A stretch of 64,000 nucleotides of DNA, from positions 3,100,001 through 3,164,000 of the forward strand of contig NC_057316.1 of the NCBI RefSeq assembly GCF_000687475.1. The letters are read 5' to 3'. The position numbers and the translations under genes were made by a program. Shown piece after piece: positions 10,701 through 21,023 of this stretch; the first letter of the stretch is position 1; the number at the start of each line of letters is the position of its first letter. The DNA is from Ustilaginoidea virens (taxonomy: Eukaryota > Ascomycota > Sordariomycetes > Hypocreales > Clavicipitaceae). The notes beneath the pieces are model-generated. The model saw only the letters and a program-made list of their open reading frames with translations, did not search any database and had not been told where the DNA came from.

Positions 10701-11965
10701 CCATAGTATCGCCTGGTGCTCGGAGCCTGGTCTCTGCCGAGAATGCCCGACAGGCCGAGGTTCAGAAGAAGGCTGCCGGGTTCGCTGACAAGCTTGCCGG
10801 CGGGATGCTCGAGGCAGAACTCGGCGACGACGAGCCTCCGACCCTGAAGCTGGGTGATGCATCGGTTGCCGCCCCATTCACGTCCAAGCTGCGCGACGTC
10901 ATGGCCATCCCCAATATTATCCGGCAGGGCCGCTGCACACTCGTGGCCACCATCCAGATGTACAAGATTCTTGCCCTCAACTGCCTGATCAGCGCTTACT
11001 CTCTGTCAGTCCTCTACCTCGAGGGCATAAAGTTTGGCGATACCCAGTACACCATCAGCGGCATGCTCATGTCCGTCTGCTTCCTCAGCATTTCCCGCGC
11101 CAAGGTTGTGGAGGGCCTGAGCAAGGAGCGCCCCCAACCCAACATTTTCAACATTTACATCATTGGCTCCATCCTAGGACAGTTTGCCGTGCACATTGTG
11201 ACGCTGATTTACATTGCCCGTCTCTGCGAGAAGATTGAACCGTATGTCTGAGTTTGCTTCTGTTCTTTCTTCTTTTGTTCTCTGTTTTTTTTTTTTTTTT
11301 TTGCCATTTCTTTTCCCCCCCCCCCCAAAAAAAAAAGAAAAAAGAAAAAAAAACCCAAAGAAAGAAGGCAAAAGCAAAATCCCGCACTACCAAATGAAGC
11401 ATCCTGCTAACCTCTTTGTCATTCTAGTCGATCTGGCCTCGTCGATCTGGAAGCCGAGTTCGAACCATCCCTTCTCAATTCCGCCATCTACCTGCTGCAG
11501 CTCATTCAGCAAGTGTCCACCTTTGCCATCAACTACCAGGGGCGTCCGTTCCGCGAGTCCCTCTCCGAGAACAAGGCCATGTTTTACGGCATAGTCGGCG
11601 TCTCCGGCCTCGCCTTTGTGTGCGCTCTCGAGCTTGTCCCCGAAATCAACGAGGGCATGAAGCTCGTCAAGTTTACAGACGAGTTCAAGCTCAAGATGGC
11701 CATCTGCATGGCTCTCGACTACACCGTCTGCTGGGTCATTGAAAGGGGCCTCAAGGCCGGCTTCAGCGACTACCAGGCTCGCGATATCGCCGAGCGACGA
11801 CCAGATCAGCTCGACAAGGAAAATGCCCGCAAGAAAATCGAGGCCGAGAAGAAGGCCGCCGACGAGGAGCGCAAGAGGATGGAGAAGGTGGCCGAGTTTG
11901 AGCGTCAAGTTGCTGAGCGGAGGAGAAAGCTGGAGGAGTGGAAGGCCGGCCGACGCGCTCAGTGA
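7758..11965 (+). CDS. SPF1: P5A-type ATPase of the ER (Spf1/Cta4 type)
   Basis: Three exons, 7758-8114, 8195-11241 and 11428-11965, give 1313 residues, near the usual size of fungal P5A pumps. Introns are 80 bp (GTAGGG...TAG) and 186 bp (GTATGT...TAG). P5A ATPases sit in the ER membrane and extract mis-inserted transmembrane helices; loss disturbs ER homeostasis. Diagnostic motifs are P-P-E-L-P-M-E in M4 (the P5A signature), the phosphorylation site D498-K-T-G-T-L-T, S-G-E-S in the actuator domain and G-D-G-T-N-D-V-G in the hinge. Hydrophobic segments precede and follow. The C-terminus ends in a charged coiled coil rich in Glu, Lys and Arg. The first exon carries the N-terminal P5A-specific helices. 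Start 7758 sits in a good context (GCCATGG). Confidence 0.96.
11242..11427 (+). other. SPF1 intron 2 with homopolymer blocks
   Basis: The intron opens GTATGT and closes ATTCTAG. It contains consecutive T, C and A homopolymer runs at about 11286-11352. Confidence 0.85.
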
Positions 11966-12657
11966 GGGGTTTTTTTTTTTTTTCCTATTAAAAAAAAAGA
12001 CTTAGAACGTTTGATGATGGTGTTTTGGTTCAGGTGCTGTTACAACCTGTCATATCCTGGGCTGCGAGACAGGGGGTGGGGGCGGCGGTGTCCATACGTA
12101 ATGCGAAAAAGAGCAATAGAGTTTTGTCCATTGGGAGACACGAAGCAACGCGATACAACGGAAAAGAGAGAAAAGCTATGGGGGGAAGGACAATACATAC
12201 AACGTACCAACGGCGTTGCGGATCCGTCGGGACTGGCAGAGTAGTGTCCTGTTATGTAGACTGGAATCGTTTCACAATAACTTTTTGTACTTGGATGCAA
12301 ATGACGAGAAGAATGTCCAAGACAAGAGGAGTGGCCTATGGTACAGTAACTTGTATTATTAAAGTACTCTATGGCATTCGTAAAAACGCAGGGGAAGAAT
12401 AAATCCTGCCCCAATTCTTTTACCATTTGTTGCGTCAGATGGCCAGTTCACGATTGTACACGCTTCAATAATCGCCGTTTTTCATCATGTTGGTACATTG
12501 CCAGAATCCTTGACCCAGCACAGCCCGCCCACCCCCATATTGGCTTGGTAGGGACGACTAGCCTCTCCAGGATGATACGGGACTAGACGCCATTTCCCCA
12601 GTTAGCCAGGAGTCCGGGGTTGGAGGCTATTCAGGGCATGTGGTTCGCAAGATGCAT
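11966..12657. other. Convergent 3' intergenic region between SPF1 and MDH1
   Basis: 692 bp between the stop codons of two converging genes. A T-run and A-run lie right after the SPF1 stop (11970-11999). No supported gene. Confidence 0.6.
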
Positions 12658-13949
12658 TTAGTTGCCTGGATTTTGGGCGACGAAAGAGATGCCCTTTTCA
12701 ATATTTTTCTTGAGGTCGCCCAGGCATGCCTCGAGAAGCTTCTGCTCGTTGGCGTCGATCTTGCCAATGGGCAGGATCTTCTCGGCACCGTTGGGGCCTA
12801 GCTCCACTTGGCTGGAGAAGAAATCGATGCCCTGGTCCTTGTACAGAGGAGAGTCGACGAAAGTGGGCTCAACAATACCCTTCTCGCCAGCAGCGGCACG
12901 GAGCAGAGAGTCGGCCATGCGAGCACCAGCCATGGCCATGGAAAGGGTAGCAGAGCCGGCACCGTCCTTGGCCTTGACAACCTCGTCACCGCCAAACTGG
13001 ACGCGCTTGACTAGCTCAGCGTTGGAACTTAGGTCGGGGTGTCTGCTCTGGCTGAAGAGGGGGACGATGGTGACACCGGAGTGGCCACCGATGACGGTGA
13101 TGTTCTCCTCCGCGGGATTTGTCTTCTTGATCTCCGAGACGAAGCGGCTGGCACGAACGACATCCAGGGTGGTGACGCCAAAGAGGGTCTTGGGATTGTA
13201 GACACCGCGAGCCTTGAAGACTTGGGCGCAGATGGGGACGGTGGAGTTGACGGGGTTGGCAATGACGAGGAGCTTTGCCTTGGGGGCGCTCTCAGCAACA
13301 GCCTTGGCAAGATCACGGACGATGGAGGCGTTGGTGTTGAACAAGTCGTCCCGGGTCATGCCAGGTTTGCGAGGAACACCGGCAGGGATGAGGACGATGT
13401 CGGCGCCCTTGACACAGGCGGCCAGGCCGGCGGCATTGGGCTCATAGCCGGTGACGGTAGACTTGGTGTTGATGTGGGAAAGGTCAGCAGCGACACCTGT
13501 TCGGAACGAGCCGGGTTAGCATGCATTCGAACGGGATGGTTGGTGCTGGGATAAAAAGTGCGGGAATGGGATTCGTTGCCAGCTTGCCCGGCAGCAAGAA
13601 AATTGGCGCATCCGCTGGGCGGTTGGTGTTGTTGGTGCTGTTGATGTTTGTTGATGTTGTTGTCGTTGGACAAACTGTACGACTTGACAGGGGCTTGCAT
13701 TCAACATACCGGGTCCGCCACGGATATCGTACAGCGCCAGGTCAGTGACCTTGGGGTTCAGCTTCAAAAGCAAGGAGAGAGGCTGGCCAATGCCACCGGC
13801 AGCACCGAGGACAGCAACCTTGGACAGCTATCAGGGAAAAAGTCGGGTTAGCGCAATGGCGAGGCGAGGCGAGGCGAGGCAAAGAGTTACAGACGCACGT
13901 TGCGAGCCGAGGCGGAGAAAGCCCTTCGCTGAATACCAGAGGCCAGCAT
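12658..13949 (-). CDS. MDH1: Malate dehydrogenase, mitochondrial
   Basis: Three exons on the minus strand, 13949-13899, 13827-13710 and 13496-12658, give 335 residues, the normal length. Introns are 71 bp (GTGCGT...GCTAAC...TAG) and 213 bp (GTATGT...CAG). The enzyme interconverts malate and oxaloacetate with NAD in the TCA cycle. Exon 1 encodes a mitochondrial presequence ([17 protein letters not shown]) with the Arg/Ser/Ala character of import signals. Exon 2 holds the NAD-binding G-A-A-G-G-I-G-Q (residues 25-32) and the beta2 acidic end D-I-R. Exon 3 has substrate arginines in V-P-R-K-P-G-M-T-R, the N-P-V-N-S-T block and the catalytic His in I-G-G-H-S-G-V-T. The start is the internal ATG at 13949, because upstream codons do not look like a presequence. 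Confidence 0.96.
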
Positions 13950-14750
13950 GATGAATTGGGTTGTGGACAGACGGAGGTGGTGACAAGGCAACAAAAAAGG
14001 ATGATTTGATTGGGGTGACGGGATTTGGAAAAATGAAAAGGCCAGAGCAGGCAGAGCGTACGGAGCGGAGCGGAGCACCTTCCTTTGGACTGACTGACTG
14101 ACTGACTGGACTGGACAAAACTTGGCCTTTCGGGTATAGCTCGGGTCTTCGGGGCGAGGCGAGGGGGAGGCGGGTTACAGCCGCCAGCTTGAAGGCTAGG
14201 CTAGGCTAGGCTACAGGTAGGTACAGTAGGTACAGGCACGACGAGGTAAGTAAAAGAGTCAATTGGTTGTGGCTTGGCAGCGTCAAATGTCGATTTGCGA
14301 GGCAAGATCGGCTGAAAACATGCAAGCGACCAAGCCTTTGAGCCGGGCTGTACCGGAGAACGGAGAACGGAGCACGGAGTCGAGCAAGCAGCAATCACGG
14401 CGTCTGGAAATCGGACAGGTCATCTCAATTGTCTCCGTCTCGCTCGTGCTGCTTTGCGGAAATCGGGTGGGCCAGGGGGTTCGCCGGTCAGGAGGGGCCA
14501 ACTTGGTTACTGCAGCAGAGGCTGGCGGTACCTGCCCTCCTAGAAGCTACATAGCAGCTTATTAATAGAGGTCTGGTACCTCCTGCCCGGTACCTTGGAT
14601 TGGAGAGTCAGAGTCATTGACCGAGTCGTCGACCTCAGACCTCAGACCTCAGACCTCAGTCCTCGGATACCCAGGCAATTTCTGGACCTTTTGAAAGCTT
14701 CTCGTGATTTTCAACCAACGCATCCCCAAGCCCACTTAACCCGCTCGCTC
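13950..14750. other. Divergent promoter region between MDH1 and RQT4
   Basis: About 800 bp shared by two head-to-head genes. It contains a GACT tetranucleotide run (about 14091-14107), a CTAGG run (14196-14213), GGTACC words (14528, 14575, 14588) and tandem CTCAGAC units (14634-14660) close to the RQT4 start. No separate gene seen. Confidence 0.5.
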
Positions 14751-16412
14751 ATGTCCCTCGCGCAGCCTTCGCAGCTGTCGCAGCTGTCGCAGCTGTCGCA
14801 GCTGCTCCCCCTTCCAGAGGAAGAGCTCCAACAGGTTCTGCAATATGCCTCGACGCTTTCGAAACCGGACGCCGCCACGCACTTCAGCAACCTGCTAGGC
14901 GACTCGCCATTGGCCGTGGACTTTATTGCATCTTTCAACTCGCATGGAAGAGAACCGCCCGCCCAGGTCCCGACCGCACACCAAAGTGAGATCGAAGCCG
15001 TGCCAAAGGCGAAGAGGGCGCCAAAGAAGAAAAAACCGGCCATCCATGTGCCGCAAGCGAGAAAGGTGGACGAATACGCTGGCCCGGCAAGCAAGGCATA
15101 TAGCAAGACGGATTCGGATTTTGAGTACATTCCTCGGCGTGCAGGCACGCCGAGCGGCAGCAATCCCGCCTCCAGAGCAGCAGGGACACCGCCGGTTCAG
15201 CAGCAGCCACAGACAAAGCCGAAGCAGCATGCGCCATCGGCGGGATATCTCATCTCGGACGGCCCGCCAAAGGCCAATGCCAAGGTCAAGGCCGCGCCCA
15301 GGGCCGCCTCAACCCCGGAGCCACCAGCCGAAGGCGCCGTGGCCAAAGTATCGATAGCAGGCGGCACCCCCATGGCCGGACAGTCGGCTGCTCTCGCGGA
15401 TCTGGACGCCGCCATTCGAGCCTTGGAAATCACCACAAACCCCACGCTGGACAATGGAAAGCGGCAAAGGTGCAACTGTGTGGCAAAAAGGCATCCCCTT
15501 CAGGCAGCGGCGCCCAACTGCCTGTCCTGTGGCAAGGTTGTATGCATGAGAGAGGGATTAGGCCGCTGCACGTTTTGCGCGTCCCCCTTGCTAAACCCGG
15601 CCCAAGTTCAGGCAATGGTGAGGGAGCTCAAGGATGAGCGAGGAAGAGAGAAGATGGCAGCCAACGCAGCATCGCATCGAAGAGCCGAGGTAGCCAAGAA
15701 GCCGCCGCCTTTTACGACGGCACGAGGAGGAGGAGGTGGTGCTGACGCCTCTTCCTCCTCCTCTGGCGAATCACTGACCGAGGCTGCCGCCAAGGCCCGA
15801 GAGCATCGCGACAAGCTGCTCAACTTTCAGGCGCAAAACGCGAGACGCACAACGGTGCGCGACGAGGCTGCGGATTTCGACGTCTCTGGTGCCATGACTG
15901 GTTCGGGGAGCATGTGGGCCAGCCCGGAAGAGAGGGCCAAGGAGCTCAAGCGCCAGCAAAGGCTCCTGCGAGAGATGGAATGGAACGCGCGGCCAGACTA
16001 CGAGAAGCGACAGCAGGTGATGAGCATTGACCTCGCCGGGCGCAAGGTGGTTCGAAAGATGGCTGCCATGGAAAGACCGGTTACCCCCGATGACTCTGAC
16101 GGCGAGGCCGACCACCAAGGTGTCCTCGAGGAGAGGTCAGGCACCGCAAGCCAAACGGGCCGCAAGGCTGGAGGAGCGTTCAGCGGCAACCCACTACTGG
16201 GGGCCCTGCTAAGGCCTGTTTTCCGGGCAAGCGGCAAGGAACAGGACGCCGATGCGGCCAGCACTCGACAACAAGGCAAAACACGCTGGAGGCGAGTGCA
16301 GGACGACTTGGACGACAACGAGGGCGTCATTCTTGACGGAGGCGCACGTGGCCACACAAGGAGGGGTGTGGGCGTAGGGGGTAACATGGACGAGCCGACG
16401 ACCTGTGGTTAG
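14751..16412 (+). CDS. RQT4: TRIP4/ASC-1-type zinc finger protein (ribosome quality-control trigger subunit Rqt4)
   Basis: A single exon of 553 residues from the ATG at 14751. The frame is open back to 14595, but that extension is of intergenic character. The C2HC5 zinc finger characteristic of TRIP4/Rqt4 is at residues 241-276: C241-N-C243, H248, C257-L-S-C260, C265 and C273-T-F-C276. In yeast and human, this protein works with the ASCC/RQT helicase that splits collided ribosomes. The N-terminus has a Gln-Leu-Ser tandem (three Q-L-S units) from a CAGCTGTCG DNA repeat. The middle is basic and Pro/Ala-rich and probably disordered. Past the finger comes a charged region with W-A-S-P-E-E-R-A-K-E-L-K-R-Q-Q, also seen in the family. 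The family assignment rests on the Cys spacing and is firm; the cellular role is by homology. Confidence 0.88.
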   Translation: MSLAQPSQLSQLSQLSQLLPLPEEELQQVLQYASTLSKPDAATHFSNLLGDSPLAVDFIASFNSHGREPPAQVPTAHQSEIEAVPKAKRAPKKKKPAIHVPQARKVDEYAGPASKAYSKTDSDFEYIPRRAGTPSGSNPASRAAGTPPVQQQPQTKPKQHAPSAGYLISDGPPKANAKVKAAPRAASTPEPPAEGAVAKVSIAGGTPMAGQSAALADLDAAIRALEITTNPTLDNGKRQRCNCVAKRHPLQAAAPNCLSCGKVVCMREGLGRCTFCASPLLNPAQVQAMVRELKDERGREKMAANAASHRRAEVAKKPPPFTTARGGGGGADASSSSSGESLTEAAAKAREHRDKLLNFQAQNARRTTVRDEAADFDVSGAMTGSGSMWASPEERAKELKRQQRLLREMEWNARPDYEKRQQVMSIDLAGRKVVRKMAAMERPVTPDDSDGEADHQGVLEERSGTASQTGRKAGGAFSGNPLLGALLRPVFRASGKEQDADAASTRQQGKTRWRRVQDDLDDNEGVILDGGARGHTRRGVGVGGNMDEPTTCG

Positions 16413-18101
16413 AATCACGCAAGCAAAGCACATTGTCACCATGGTCGTCTTTTCGATCTAAATGGAGGTTGGGAGCAGAATTCGGGAGCCGTCAGAGGAA
16501 GGAAGGAAGCAACATAACATGAAGCATTCATAGCAGGCCTCTAGAGCAGGCCTCTAACAGGGAGCGACATGGCTTTCCAGGCTCGTAGATTGCGTGCCCC
16601 GGGCACCCAAGGCTGGGGGCACGTGACGACGCGTTTCGTTGGCGACGTGACGGGGGACGGAGCTGCTAGAGGCCCCAAGAGCCAATCAGGGCCCATCCAA
16701 CGGCCCAGAGACGAAAACGGCGCCCACAAACGAAACCACAGACGAAAACCACAGACGAAACCAACCATGGGGCCATTTGTTCTCGGGCGGAAGATTGTCG
16801 TCCTCCCGCACCCGGGCATCGGCAGTAACTTTTCGAGGGACAGCTTCATTCAAGTGGCCATTTTTATTCCATTTAATCCCGCACGCACAACGCCGCGACA
16901 AAAGCTGGTCGAGAAGATTGACGGCCTGGTCACGTCACGCTGTGGTTTCTGCCGCCGGCGTGGGAAGGGGGGAGGGGAAGGGGGCGCGCGGGGCGATGCG
17001 CTCGCTGATTGGGCCACGCGCCAAGTTTGCCAACCAACCAGACCAGACCAGACCCACACCCACACCCACACCCACACCAGACCCAGACGAGAACTTCTTT
17101 TCAGCGGAGAGCGCCAGCCAAGGTACTCTGTGCAAGCACAAGGTCACAGGGCCCAAGCCGTGCCGTTTTCGGTGCAGAGTAGGGTAGGGGTAGGCCCGGT
17201 AGGTAGGTAGGGGGAACGGAGTACAGAGTACGGAGTAGGTCGTGCGGAACTGCGAACTGCAGCGCAGGGGGGGTACCTCGGCCGGTACATGCGCAGCCGC
17301 GCCCTGCACGGCCAACGCTTCCAGGTACCTACCTAGGTATAGGTACCTAACCCAACCCCCCCCTGAAGACTTGTGCCATGTACCAGAGCCAGACAGGTTA
17401 GGTACCTAGGTACCTAAGGTAGACCAGGCTGGACCAGAAGCCCAGAAGCCCAGAAGCCCAGAAGCCCACGCACACTGGGCGCCACCGCGAACCCTGAACC
17501 GTCTGCGTCTGGTCTGGTTTCTTCCCGCATCCGTCGCGACCCGACCGCGTAACCATGCAGCAAAGGCAAATGCCCCTTCTGCTGGCTGCCGGCTCCCCCG
17601 ACTCGCACCTCGCAACCTCCTCCCTCACCTTGGCATTTTGGCTGTGGCGATTTCCGATGGCACGGCGGCTCCTCGGGCTGACTTGACTAGAGCCTCGTCT
17701 GCAGAAGCAGTTGACCCCCTCCTCCCTCCACGGGCCAGTCGCAGCCGCAGTCGAATCGAAGCCGCTGTCGCTGTCGCTGTCGCAGTCGCAGTCGAAGCCG
17801 CAGTCGAATCGAAGCCGCGCCCGCGCCCCCCGGCCATCCGCAGATACGGACACGGACACGGACACGGACACGCCTCCCGCTTCTCGCCGCGAACCGTGCT
17901 GCAACACCCCCGAGTCCGGCGTCCAGCAGTGCCCAAGTCACGGCCCCCTTCCCCCGGCCCTGCTGAGCGCCCCGGACAGACGACCTGCGCCCCGGCCCGT
18001 CAATGCTTGCACCGTACACACACGTCTTATTGGCGAAAATAACCACCCAGGAAATAAAACAAAGAAAAGAAAACAAACCCAACCCCCCCCCCCCCCTCCC
18101 A
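16413..18101. other. Intergenic region and probable 5' leader of the Whi5-like gene
   Basis: No gene supported. The 213-codon ORF at 16569-17210 has repeat-derived and low-complexity sequence and no recognisable domain. Contents: a CACGTGACG palindrome-like site near 16620, a CACACC run (about 17046-17083), GGTACC/TACGGAGTA clusters (17217-17240, 17271-17350), the 20-bp palindrome TTAGGTACCTAGGTACCTAA (17398-17417), a 9-bp GCCCAGAAG tandem (about 17438-17466), and GTCGCT/GTCGCA and GGACAC hexamer runs (17758-17870). Confidence 0.5.
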
Positions 18102-19708
18102 ATGGATATCGATATCGACCCTGAACAGGCGCCTCGCCCGGCACACCCGCAGCGCCAGGCGAGAATCATGGCACCGGCCAACGGCACCAACTCGTACTCC
18201 CAGAGCCAGAGCCAGACCCAGTCCCAGTCCCGGTCCGTATCACACCTGCCATCCTCCCCCAACACCGGCCAGCTTGGCGCTCCCCCGGCCAGCGATGCCG
18301 CCGCCGCCGCCGCCGCCGCCGATGCGCTCGCAGCTGCAAACGCAGTCGCCATGCTGAAGCAGAGATACGCGACGTGCAGCCTGGCAGAAGCCGCTGGCGC
18401 CTCTGGCCGAGGAAGCCAACTACACCAGCTGTCCGCCATCGCCGCTGCCCAGGACAGGATGGGCGTCGATCCCGCCGCGTGCTCGAGGAAGCGAATGGCC
18501 GACGGAGAGGTCAAGCCGCGCGGCAGAAGCATCAGCCCGCTCAAAGCCCACTCTCGGACAACGAGCGCAAGCGCGGCAAGCATCACTTCGACTCCTGGCA
18601 GTACCCTCGGCGAGGTTAGTCCCGTTTACCCCCCTCCCCTCTCTCTGTTGATATGCAACCCCCCCCCTTTTGATATAAACCCGCTTTGTTTTGCAAGTGG
18701 CTGATGCTTTTTGCTGCCTACCCCGAACAGCTTTCTGCCGAGTTGAAAACACGGCTGTCGTACGCCATGGTCAAGGTGAACCACGGCTGGCAGACCAGAT
18801 CCCTGGACGAGGTGGAAGGCCTCGCCTCGCAAGCTTCGTCTCCCACGTCGAGCACCTCTGCCGCTTACCGCAGATCAGGGTCTTCGGCCAGCCCGCGCCT
18901 TGCCCAAAGCGCCCCCGCGTCGCAGGCTCGCTTTGCCAACCCCGACCCGACGGCCGCTCACCGGTGCAAGTCAACGTCGCCACCGACGACGGCCCTGTCC
19001 CACAAGCCGAAGCTTGCGCCCCCCGCGCCCGTACGGCCGTCCGCGCCCGCGCCCGCGCCGGCCCCGCGGTCGAACCCGCGGTCGAACCCGCGGCGCAGCT
19101 CGAGCCCGCCGCGCTCCACGCCCACCATGCTCTCCCGTCCACACCTGGCCTCGTCGTCGTCGTCGTCGTCGTTTCACGCCACGCCGCGGAGCAGCGCGGA
19201 TCCCGTGCTCTACTCGCCGCACAAGAACGTCCGAGAGCAAGACGCCATCGAGACTCTGCTCTTCATGAGCAGCCCCGGCAACTCGGCCAGCTTGAAGCAC
19301 GGCTTTTCGCCGTCCGGGTCGCCCGGTCCGCACTCCGCCGCCCCTCTGCCCGGCGGCGCCGGCAACCGGCACGCCCTTCCGTCGGGGCCGCGAAGAGGCC
19401 TGCCGTCCAACAGACCCTCCCTGCCCGGTGCGACAACAAGAGGCTGCTCGGACAAGTCCCCACCCGGCCGGGGCTCTCCTCAGCAGTACCACACGCCCAA
19501 GCGTCCCGCCGTGGGATGCCACCGGACCACGCTCTCGCTCCCCAGCGGTCTGGGCATCGGGAACGGCACGAGGAGAAAAGTCCCGAGGGACGAGGACATT
19601 GAGCGTATGCTGGACTGCGCCGGAGCCGAGCTGGCCGACAGCTCTGACGACGAAGAGATACAGCTGCCTCCGGGGCGCAACGGATTGGCGCGTGTCATGG
19701 GAGCCTGA
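18102..19708 (+). CDS. Whi5/Nrm1-like G1/S transcription repressor
   Basis: Two exons, 18102-18614 and 18731-19708, give 496 residues. The intron is 116 bp (GTTAGT...CAG). Exon 2 opens with the short Whi5-type GTB motif: L-K-T-R-L-S-Y-A-M-V-K-V-N-H-G-W, then Q-T-R-S-L-D-E-V-E (about residues 172-200). In yeasts, proteins with this motif bind SBF/MBF to hold G1/S genes off until cyclin-CDK phosphorylates them. The rest is low-complexity: poly-Ala (residues about 67-75), S-Q repeats, Pro/Arg/Ser stretches with many S/T-P sites that fit CDK targets, and an acidic C-terminus (D-S-S-D-D-E-E). The start at 18102 follows a C-rich leader; the frame is open upstream to about 18003, so a longer N-terminus is possible. 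Assignment rests on one short motif. Confidence 0.75.
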
Positions 19709-21023
19709 AAATGAAATATATATATATATATATGTATGCATGTATGTATATAGACGCGAGGGGGGCCATTACTAGGGAAGTTTGTCCAGGCACTCTTTTT
19801 TTTCTTGGGCTCTTGCTAGAAATGGTTTCCAGGTCGGTTAGCTCCTTGGTCGGCGCATATGGGCTGGGGGTTCGCCCATTATCATATTTTACGAACCTTG
19901 ACGAATTTCTTCTTCTTCTTCTTCTTCTTCTTCTTCTTCTTCTTCTTCTCTTTCTTCATCATCTTTTTTTTTCCTGGCTTTTTCTTTGGGGGGGTTTTCT
20001 TTATGCATAGTCGACGCTATTAAACGCTGGAGGACCATCATGACTCTGATTTCTAGCTGTACTTTGGGGAGGCATGCTTAATTGGGTGGATTTGGCGCTG
20101 TTGGCGTTTGTGCTCAAACTTCCGCCTATCCAAGGCCTTTATAAAGCCGTCAGACGGCATCTCTGACGTACCCAAGGCAAAGCCTGTGAGATAAAGATAC
20201 CAACCATACCGCCTGCTTTCATTCACATATTGTGTACGTCAGGGATGCCGTGTGAACGACGGGCTTCACAAGGGCATCGGATGGACGGAAAGTTACGCAT
20301 AAAACCACACGCAATTTCTTTGCACATGACGTCATTGACTATCCAAGACAGGGCGAGTTGCGCCTCTCTATGTAGTGCTCTATCGAATATAGTAAACAGA
20401 CATGGAGCCTTTGCTCAGAAAAATAAAAAGGAAAAGGAAGAAAGCATCCAACTAAAAGCCCGGAAGGGAAGATCTACCTACGCATGAGTCTTGCGTGGTG
20501 TATGCGTCATCATCATAGATGCAGAAGAAACAGTATGCGGCGCTCATAGATTGGTAAGCGGCCTGGCGCTACAAGTAAATGTATATATATATATATATAT
20601 ATATTTATAGCGACAGGACACTTCCCCCAGTTGAACCACAGGCAGACGAATTTTCTTCACGTCATTTTTGGTCCATCTAGATTGTTGCGGAAAAACAAGG
20701 AGAATGCCAAACGTGTTTGGGGCACTATATCCACGCCAGGTGTCTGGGCTACAAAGAAAAAAAGAGAGAGTATGAAAAAAAATAAAAAAAACAAAAACCA
20801 AAGGGAAAAGAAAGACATAGCGAGTGCTGGCCTGCAAAGCATGCAACCGGTGTATACCTGGAAGCTCATGATATCATGACTCGTCGCCCAGACAAGTCTA
20901 GGCAATGTGACTCGTGCGTTTATCCATGGATGAAAAGGTCCCCCCTTGTTCTCCCCCAGACGAGATGAAATTATATACCTGTGCTTTTTGCTTCCTTTGC
21001 CGCATAATCGCACCAGACATGTG
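19709..21023. other. Intergenic region with microsatellites
   Basis: No gene seen. It contains a TA run just after the Whi5-like stop (about 19716-19732), a pyrimidine (TTC)n run at 19907-19949, and another TA run at about 20581-20605. It lies between the 3' ends of two converging genes. Confidence 0.6.
19907..19949. repeat. (TTC)n microsatellite
   Basis: About 14 TTC units, followed by further pyrimidine-rich sequence to about 19980. Confidence 0.9.

Noticed and set aside
16569..17210. 213-codon plus-strand ORF
   Set aside because: The sequence is partly repeat-derived (Thr-His run) with no domain, and other frames are also open.
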